DNA of 64,000 nucleotides from Bryoerythrophyllum caledonicum (taxonomy: Eukaryota; Streptophyta; Bryopsida; Pottiales; Pottiaceae), in NCBI GenBank assembly GCA_963971425.1, contig OZ020519.1:22174786-22238785 (forward strand). The letters are read 5' to 3'. Position numbers and translations under genes: made by a program. This document shows, one piece after another, positions 56,778 to 64,000 of this stretch. Every line of letters begins with the position of its first letter. Position 1 is the stretch's first letter. The notes beneath the pieces are model-generated. The model worked only from the letters and a program-made list of their open reading frames with translations, did no database searches and was not told the origin of the DNA.

Positions 56778-57030
56778 TTGGACACTCCCTGCCCAAGTAT
56801 TTATTTGTAGTTCGGATACAATGGGTATCACTTAGGTATTACATGAGTATGACCTAGATATTACATGAGTATGACCTAGATATTACATGAGAATGAGCTA
56901 GATATTACATGAGTATGACCTTGGCATTACATGGGTATCACCTTAGATAAACTCCTTGAATTTTCCAATTTTTTTGGAGAGTCTCCATTGTGAATTAATT
57001 ATGTACGGAATCTACCAACGCATAGAGTAT
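56778..57030. mobile_element. Family Q element, copy d, with expanded 22-bp repeat
   Basis: The family core is present, and at 56838-56947 it contains five units of 22 bp close to ATTACATGAGTATGACCTAG. Other copies have fewer and more diverged units, so the array has expanded here. Confidence 0.65.
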
Positions 57031-57119
57031 ACTAAGTTTTTTATGCAAAGAATCTTTGAACCAAAATTTTTGACTTACAGAAAACCAATCTAGGAAACAA
57101 CACGGTCTAATGTTGTTAC

Positions 57120-57352
57120 CCCAAGCAGTGGTCAGCTTTGTACATTTATTAATTCAAAATGGAGGATGTCCAAAAAAATTGGAAAATTCAAGAGATTTGT
57201 TTAGGTGATACTCGTGTATTGCCAAGGTGATACCCATGTAATACATAGGAGATACCCACATAATGCTTATGTGATATCCGTTGTATTCAAATTACTACGA
57301 TTTGGAAAAATGATTAGTTTGGTAGGTAATGTCCAAAAGTAACCACTTTGTA
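57120..57352. mobile_element. Family Q element, copy e (inverted)
   Basis: The core reads in the opposite direction to the copies at 54006 and 56778, with units close to AGGTGATACCCATGTAAT. It ends about 70 bp before the Tc1-like element. Confidence 0.58.
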
Positions 57353-57424
57353 CGGTATAACAAATATTGGTTTGTAAAAGGCGATTGAAAAACTCAACCA
57401 CTCGATTCATTGACATGTAGTGTA

Positions 57425-58371
57425 CAGTAGGGTGACATTCAAATTGGCGTTTGGGCAATTCCAGGGATGGTGTCCCACACTGCTGCCAACTTTGACGCCC
57501 TCCACAAGGCTGAAAAATTGTTTTTTTACCCTGAAATTCTGGGAACATCATCACCTCTATGTTAAAAACATGCATACCAAATTTCAAGTCCAGAGGACTT
57601 ATAAAACAAAAGATATTAAAAATTAACCACCATGGGGTAGCTGTGAGAAAAGTTTCTCAACCGCCAACTTTGACACCATCCCAAGGATTGAGGAAATTTT
57701 TTTTGCCCATGGAATTTTTGGAGTGAGAACACCTTTATGTTGATTACATGTGTGGAAATTTTCAAGTCCAAAAAATGCACAAAAAAATCACATCCCAAAT
57801 CTACCAACATATGTAATTGTGAGAAAAAAAGGGAAAAACCATTTTACTACTTCCAACTTTGACACCCTCCCTAGGATTGAGGGTTTGTTATTTCAACATG
57901 AAATTTTTGACACATGGTAACCTTTATGTTGATAACATGTGGGAAAATTTTCAAGGCCAAAAAATGTATTCAAAAGAAGATATTCAAAATCTACTAACAT
58001 GGGGGTTAGTTGTGAGAAAAGTTTCACAGCTGCCCACTTTGACACCCTCCCAAGAATTCAAAAAAATTTATTTGTCCATGAAATTTTGGGTATGAAGTCA
58101 CCTTCACGTCAAATACAAGTGTGGAAAATTTCAAAATCCAAAAGATTTACACAAAAAAACATATACCAAGTCTACCAACATGTATTGTTGTGACAAACAA
58201 AGGGGAAAGTTTACCACTACTTCCAACTTCAACACCCTTCCTAGGATTGAGTTTTTGTTGATACATAATGAAATTTTGGCCACAAGATCATCTCTATATT
58301 GGTAACATATGAGATAGATTTCAAAGCCAAAAGATGTATATACAAAAAAAAATTATTCCATATCTACCAAT
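57425..58371 (+). repeat. Left terminal inverted repeat with five ~185-bp subunits
   Basis: Units begin at about 57486, 57664, 57853, 58033 and 58223, each opening with a form of CCAACTTTGACACCCTCC and followed by a phrase close to CATGTGTGGAAATTTTCAA. The even-numbered and odd-numbered units resemble one another more (AAAAGTTTC against GGGAAA at the unit joint), suggesting a two-unit higher order. The open frames in it are matched in the other arm and are not taken as genes. Confidence 0.85.
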
Positions 58372-58579
58372 GTTTGTAACAATGAGAAACTATATTGAAG
58401 GGGCATATTGAGAATGTCAAATTATCTTTGACACCTCGTACTCTTCATTGATTTTATTCATGTGACTAAGCTACCAAACATAAATGCATCTTGAAAAGAT
58501 CAATGAAATCTACATGTAGAATTGCAGAGTTGTTTTGTGTAGAAGAATCCACTTGTTATAAGGTTTGGTGTGCATTATG

Positions 58580-58824
58580 CACATATGACGAGTTTTCTCC
58601 TCCAAATATCTGTTGAGCACTATGTAAAGGAAATGTTGTGTGTATTTTGTCATGTGATTTGTAATAGAGTGAATGTTGAGATGGTATTGAGAGTGAATGT
58701 TGAGATGGTATTGAGTGGACATATTAGATATGGGCTGAGTGTTGTTGACTGATTGAGTAGACAAATCACATATGGGCTGATCTATTGAGTGGGCATATCA
58801 CATATGGGCTGATTTATTGAGTGG

Positions 58825-58883
<59 letters not shown>

Positions 58884-59060
58884 AGTGTTGTTGACTAGTT
58901 TACTTAGTGTTGACGAATCACATGTGGCATGAGTATATCCAAGAGTATTTTTTGGTTCACTCAATTGATGCACATGCCATGGTTATCATCTAATGCACAT
59001 GCTATGGTTATCACCTAATGCACATGCCAATGTGAGTGTTATGTTGTTGATTGATTTATT
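58580..59060. repeat. Short tandem repeats and (TA)n between TIR and transposase
   Basis: A GTGAATGTTGAGATGGTATT unit occurs twice near 58672. A phrase close to CACATATGGGCTGAT with ATTGAGTGG recurs about four times at 58700-58830. A (TA)n run of about 50 bases lies at 58829-58880. TGCACATGCCATGGTTATCA-like units recur three times at 58970-59030. Confidence 0.8.
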
Positions 59061-59194
59061 TAGTGCACATGCCATAAGCTGAGTCCTTTGTGTTTACTGA
59101 ATTATATAATCCAATTGCCATAGGTTGAGTGTTATATTGATTACTTATTGAAGAGCATTTAGTATTGTATCAACATCATAAAAAATAGTCTATA

Positions 59195-60201
59195 ATGGCA
59201 ATTTTAGATGAAATCCGTGCTCGCATTATAGGTTTGAGTGAGGGAGGAAATACAGGAGTTCAAATTGCAGCCATTACTGGAGTTTGTGTTAGAACAGTTC
59301 AGAGGTTAGTAAAAACGTTTAAAGAAGATGGAACTTATAAGCGCAAACCTTGCGGTGGAAGTCACGCTAAAAAACTTAGTGAGAGAGATGTGAATAATAT
59401 TGTGCGTTATGCAAAAACTCATCGTCGTTCATCGGTCTCAGAGATTACTAATATGTGCCGTACTCAAGTGTGTAGACGTACTATTTAAAGGGTATTACAT
59501 AAAAGTGGTATTTTTAGTCGAATTGGAGTCAAAAAACCTTTCTTGACATCCCATCACATGTCTCAACGGTTAGCTTTTGCTCAGAAGTACCATGGATGGA
59601 ATCCAAAAGAGTGGGAGCGTATTGTTTGGACAGATGAATCTACTTTTGAGATTGGAAAAAGTTCTCGGCAAATTCATGTTTGGAGAAGTGCATATGAGCG
59701 TTATTCATCAAGTTGTATAGTTCCTACTTTTAAAAGTGGACGGACATCTTTGATGATTTGGGGTGCATTTGCTGGAGGACAAAAGTCACAACTTGTCTTA
59801 TGCCAAAAACTCAACGTTCTGCTAAAGATTTTGTTGAAGTGGTCTACAATGGCGAATTGATCCATTTCTTGAGTAGACTTCCAGAAGGAGTGCTCATGGA
59901 AGATGGTGCACCTGTTCATCGTAGCAAAACATGTGAAGAATGGAGACAAACCCACCAACTCGAAAAGCTCAATTGGCCTGCAAACTCTCCTGATCTCAAT
60001 CCAATCGAGAATGTGTGGAGGATGCTAAAAGATGTTGTGCAACATGGCAAGGAATGCCCTAGAAACTTAGAAGTGATGAAGGTGGTTCTTGAAAAAGAGT
60101 GGAATTTGGTTAGTGGTACAAAGCTCCTTCAACTATGTCATTCTATGCCCTCAAGGTTACAAGCGGTGATTGATGCTAATGGAGGACATACACGTTGGTA
60201 G
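59195..60201 (+). pseudogene. Tc1-type DD34E transposase, one stop and one frameshift
   Basis: The ATG at 59195 opens a paired-like helix-turn-helix DNA-binding region (GVQIAAITGVCVRTVQRLV, then a second basic part). An in-frame TAA at about 59486 breaks the frame, which resumes unchanged. A one-base shift near 59800 moves to the frame that ends at 60201. The catalytic triad is complete: Asp in WTDES at 59633-59635, Asp in MEDGAPVH at 59902-59904, and Glu in NPIENVW at 60007-60009. There are 34 residues between the last two, the Tc1 spacing. Full length would be about 335 residues, normal for the family. It cuts and pastes TA-flanked elements; this copy cannot make an intact protein. Confidence 0.92.
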
Positions 60202-61140
60202 ATATGGAATAATTTTTTTTTGTATATACATCTTTTGGCTTTGAAATCTATCTCATATGTTACCAATATAGAGATGATCTTGTGGCCAAAATTTCATTAT
60301 GTATCAACAAAAACTCAATCCTAGGAAGGGTGTTGAAGTTGGAAGTAGTGGTAAACTTTCCCCTTTGTTTGTCACAACAATACATGTTGGTAGACTTGGT
60401 ATATGTTTTTTTGTGTAAATCTTTTGGATTTTGAAATTTTCCACACTTGTATTTGACGTGAAGGTGACTTCATACCCAAAATTTCATGGACAAATAAATT
60501 TTTTTGAATTCTTGGGAGGGTGTCAAAGTGGGCAGCTGTGAAACTTTTCTCACAACTAACCCCCATGTTAGTAGATTTTGAATATCTTCTTTTGAATACA
60601 TTTTTTGGCCTTGAAAATTTTCCCACATGTTATCAACATAAAGGTTACCATGTGTCAAAAATTTCATGTTGAAATAACAAACCCTCAATCCTAGGGAGGG
60701 TGTCAAAGTTGGAAGTAGTAAAATGGTTTTTCCCTTTTTTTCTCACAATTACATATGTTGGTAGATTTGGGATGTGATTTTTTTGTGCATTTTTTGGACT
60801 TGAAAATTTCCACACATGTAATCAACATAAAGGTGTTCTCACTCCAAAAATTCCATGGGCAAAAAAAATTTCCTCAATCCTTGGGATGGTGTCAAAGTTG
60901 GCGGTTGAGAAACTTTTCTCACAGCTACCCCATGGTGGTTAATTTTTAATATCTTTTGTTTTATAAGTCCTCTGGACTTGAAATTTGGTATGCATGTTTT
61001 TAACATAGAGGTGATGATGTTCCCAGAATTTCAGGGTAAAAAAACAATTTTTCAGCCTTGTGGAGGGCGTCAAAGTTGGCAGCAGTGTGGGACACCATCC
61101 CTGGAATTGCCCAAACGCCAATTTGAATGTCACCCTACTG
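60194..61140 (-). repeat. Right terminal inverted repeat
   Basis: Inverted copy of 57425-58371 with the same five-unit structure. Its inner end overlaps the last codons of the transposase (GGHTRW and stop). Confidence 0.9.
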
Positions 61141-61358
61141 TACAATACCCGGAAGAAATGTTACGGGATTTCCAGTAATTTTCAAAAAACATGTACTAAA
61201 GAGCTACCTTAGTAAGCTCATACGAACTCAAAAATTCATGGAATTTTATTCAAAAAATTGCAATTGAAACCTTTTGGACTCTATTTCAATCATAAAATTT
61301 GCTTACATAGAAAAAAAATCCAAAATCAACACACAATTTGCTTTCTCCTATATAGTGT

Positions 61359-62030
61359 TCAAAATCTAGTACTACCACCTTTTGCACTAATTACTTCCTT
61401 CATACATGCAAGCCTGGTAGCAATAAGGGTTTGCAAAATGTGTGAAGGTATCTCTTCCCATACTCTATGAAGAGATTCCACCAATTCTTCTTTATTGTGT
61501 GTCCGGGATGTCATCTGAACTCTGTCTTTCACTATCTTCCATAAGTTCTCTATTGGGTTCAGATCTCGAGAGTTGGTTGGCCATTTCAACTTCTTTATGC
61601 CATGAGCTTCTCTCCACAACTCTAGCAACTTGTTGCGGTGAACCGGAGCGCCATCCTCCATAAGTATAATGTCTTCTCGATGATCATGGAGAAAATAAAA
61701 CCCACTTAAAGTGCCTTTGTAAATAAGATCAACAAAATCACTTGCACTTCTACTCTGTGGAGGTATGATTACTAAAGGAGACTTATCAAAGCCACTAAAA
61801 TCACCCCAAACCATCACTGAAGTACGTCTAGACTTAAAAATTGGTGCTAGACATTTAGATGAATATCTCTCATATGCCTTTCGCCACACTCTAATTTGTC
61901 TAGAATTCCTTCCAATTTCAAAAGATGATCCATTGGTCCAAATAACCTTCTTGCAATCCTCCCAGTCTAGTTTTTATTCTAGTCTGTCTACTTTGTGCTT
62001 CTCATTGATAAAAGGTTTTTTTTTGCTACA
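61359..62030 (-). pseudogene. Second Tc1-type transposase, C-terminal part, catalytic Asp lost
   Basis: The minus-strand frame reads the last about 220 residues of a different Tc1-type transposase. It begins near VIWTNGSSFEIG (61910-61945) and continues through an open stretch from 61889 to 61359. The first catalytic Asp is replaced by Asn (WTNGS instead of WTDES). The second Asp (MEDGAPVH) and the Glu (NPIENLW) remain, 34 residues apart. The N-terminal DNA-binding part is not found upstream. It differs clearly from the transposase at 59195, so it is a separate family and not a copy. Confidence 0.87.
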
Positions 62031-62079
62031 ACACGGTTTTTATAACGAAGGGTTTTCAAAGCGTTCCTTACAATACGAG

Positions 62080-62345
62080 TAGAAGAAGAAGAATGCCGGT
62101 TCCCAAAGGAAACCGGCGTGAATAAAGTGTCTGTTCATTCCACTACTAAGACCATGCCCACCAGACAGGGAATTAGTAAGCTAGAACTACTTCCCCCTTT
62201 CAAGGGTAGACACTATGAAACGGGTAGCCAAAGACCCACCCAACACACAACCAACCAACTAACCAACCAATTAATCCATCCAACCAACCAAGCTAGTAGC
62301 CAAAAACCACACAAACCAACCAATCAAGAAAATCAAGGCGGAGGA
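62080..62345. repeat. Repeat shared with 33580-33745, then CCAA-rich tract
   Basis: 62080-62215 matches 33580-33745 in diverged form. From about 62240 a tract of ACCAACCAAC-like units follows for roughly 70 bp. By position these would be the 3' end of the LINE read on the minus strand. Confidence 0.5.
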
Positions 62346-64000
62346 AGAATTTAGGGGGGATCTTGTGTATCGCGAAGGGCTTGGTTGTTTTCAATTTTGC
62401 GTTTATGCAGTAAAATGGACATGGGATATTGAATGGCGATGGTGTTGATGTTTTTGAAGGTGGTTTTAATTGTTTCAAAGGGTATCTTGAAGGTATCCTC
62501 AAGAGTTTTCATAGATGGGATAAAGGTGGTGGCACGAGCGCCAGATGTGATTACAATAAGGGGGTCCACATTCCATCCAAGGGCTATGATGTCGTCAATA
62601 AGGGGTTGGTACTTATCTATTTTATTTTGGATTGTTTCCGGGGAAGATCTATTGTTGCAATATGTGAATTCAATGAATTGAATGGTGTAGTTTTGGTTGA
62701 TGTTATTAGGTGGTGGGTCATTATATGGTAAACCTCTAATACAAAAGATGTCCGGTTTGAGCCTAGCATTGCAATGACATCTTTAGGTCACACATGAGCA
62801 TGGGAGTAGCCAGGGAGGGACCGTATTCTCTTGTGGATTGTTATTAAAGGTGCCGGCGTTCATTAGTATAAAACATCTCAATTTGTTGTAGCAGGTGATT
62901 AGTTTTCGGACTTCCCGTACCGCTTTATTATGTCTTTTAACAATTAGGAAGTGTATGTGGTGGTTTTGGCATTTGAGTAGAACATGGAGCCATGTGTCGG
63001 GGTCCGTTGAAGGGCATATGGGGCATGTTATGGATGAGAATCTTTCTATTCCAAAGAAGAGTTGTTTGCGAGCATTTCCCATATATTGGCCAGTACGGAA
63101 TTTGAAGAGGCATGTTATTTGTGAGTCTAAAATGATGGGGTTTCTCTAAAAATTTGTAGAGAGTTCATTATCTATGTTGTTATTGTTAATCCATTTTTCA
63201 ATGTTAGGAATATTTTTTGAGATTGTGTCAAGGTTGTTGTAGAGGTCTTGCTTTTTGAGATATTTTCCCAGAAATCTAATCGGGCCTTTGTCAGAGGTAT
63301 CTTCTTTGGAAGGCCAATCTTCTTTTTGAAAGTAGTATGGGGTAGCATGGGCATATTCGTGTGGGTCCTTGGCATTTTTGTGTGTTTTTTCTCGGCCTTC
63401 TTTTGCTAATTTATCTGCTTGTTCGTTGCCATCAATATTGACATGGGCTCTCACTTTATGGAGGGTTGTGATTTGTGTTCGATTTTGTAACATTTGGACC
63501 ATTGACGCTAGTATGTTTTGGTCGGGGTGGCTATTGTGAAGCATAGGGTGTGTTATTTGAGTGTTTAGTAGGTAAAGTGCATTTATACAATCGGTGAATA
63601 TATGTGCAGGTTCATTATTGTATTTTGTTGTGATGATTTGTAGTGTTTTATGAATGGCCATGAGTTCTGCTCTAAGGATATTTTGTAGTCCATGGAGTCT
63701 TTTGGCAAGTTTAATTTCCTTGGTAGAATTGTAAATGCCATAGCCAGCTTTTTATCTGCGTCAAGATCCCGGACTAATTTGTTCTGGTGGTTTAAAGGAG
63801 CCATCGGTGTAATAACTATGTTCGGGGTTAAATTTTGGTGTGGTATGAGTTCAATAGTTTGGAAGATAGTTTAATGTGTTGTTGATATAGTTTAGTTTTG
63901 ACCAGTTTTTACTTCGGTTTATGGGGGTTTGTATAGGTGTCGGCAGGGCCGATTTTGTGTATAATCGGTGTATGTTTAAATTGTCTGTTATGGAGGTAAG
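62346..64000 (-). pseudogene. LINE ORF2 fragment: RNase H and C-terminal zinc knuckle
   Basis: On the minus strand a type I RNase H is readable. DGSFKPPEQ (near 63800) is followed by stops, then AGYGIYN and RAELMAIHKTL (near 63660), IFTDCINALYLL (near 63600), and NIDGNEQADKLAKEG (near 63420). These carry the four acidic active-site positions. The frame stays open to about 63146. Further down, 63082-62783 holds CPICPSTDPDTWLHVLLKC, a Cys-His cluster of the kind found after RNase H at the C-terminus of plant and invertebrate LINEs. Stops and shifts show decay. The reverse transcriptase would lie beyond the right edge. Confidence 0.75.

Larger units (their letters stand above)
57425..61140 (+). 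mobile_element. Tc1-like DD34E transposon with 947-bp inverted repeats (3.7 kb)
   Basis: Both ends read CAGTAGGGTGACATTC and are flanked by TA (57423-57424 and 61141-61142), the Tc1/mariner target. The left arm 57425-58371 and the right arm 60194-61140 are each 947 bp and nearly identical: open frames in one arm recur unchanged in the other. The right arm begins inside the last codons of the transposase. Each arm holds five diverged tandem units of about 178-190 bp. The near-identity of the arms argues for a recent insertion or for arm homogenisation, although the transposase is broken. Confidence 0.92.

Noticed and set aside
57859-58193. Open frames repeated identically in both arms of the Tc1-like element (also 60372-60949)
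   Set aside because: They are mirror images caused by the inverted repeats, have no family motif and come in several overlapping frames. They are not genes.
1-64000. CRISPR array, bacterial operons, tRNA or rRNA genes
   Set aside because: No regularly spaced direct repeats with unique spacers, no polycistronic gene order and no convincing tRNA or rRNA were found. The window is plant nuclear DNA.

Overview
This window is nuclear DNA from a land plant. It carries two intron-rich MLO-family membrane protein genes, one DCD-domain (Development and Cell Death) gene, a plant-type Ty3/gypsy retroelement, and otherwise a dense mosaic of transposable elements. Genes are sparse and AT-rich spacers are long. 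Tc1-type DD34E transposases and TTAA-flanked elements are not typical of well-studied crop genomes, which suggests but does not prove a seed-free plant lineage. The species cannot be fixed from the sequence.

Layout. Positions 1 to about 13.3 kb hold a large, decayed Ty3/gypsy element on the minus strand: an LTR at 11.6-13.3 kb, a primer-binding site, a degenerate ORF upstream of gag, gag with four zinc knuckles, protease, reverse transcriptase, RNase H, integrase with a GPY motif, and a further degenerate ORF near the left edge. From 13.9 to 18.3 kb there are DNA-transposon relics, simple repeats and AT-rich spacer. From 18.4 to 26.7 kb two minus-strand genes lie in tandem: the DCD gene (4 coding exons, 325 aa) and MLO copy 1 (12 coding exons, 639 aa). 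From 26.7 to 45.2 kb is an intergenic stretch largely made of short inverted-repeat elements, several nested in one another. MLO copy 2 (15 coding exons, 598 aa) follows on the plus strand at 45.2-49.5 kb. The two MLO genes are head to head about 18.5 kb apart. From 49.8 to 57.4 kb there are more small elements, including Mutator-type pairs with 9-10 bp target duplications. From 57.4 to 61.1 kb lies a Tc1-like element with about 947-bp terminal inverted repeats, followed by a second, decayed Tc1-like transposase and then a LINE fragment running off the right edge.

The main unexpected signal is a set of at least twelve short non-autonomous elements whose ends begin CCC and which sit between TTAA tetranucleotides, the signature of piggyBac-type transposition. 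Two pairs abut and share one TTAA. No piggyBac transposase is present in the window, so an autonomous partner would have to be elsewhere. The second is the Tc1-like element, whose giant terminal repeats are built from five tandem units of about 185 bp.

All exon structures were worked out by hand from GT-AG (one GC-AG) junctions that keep frame and match the known family layouts. They have not been checked against transcripts.
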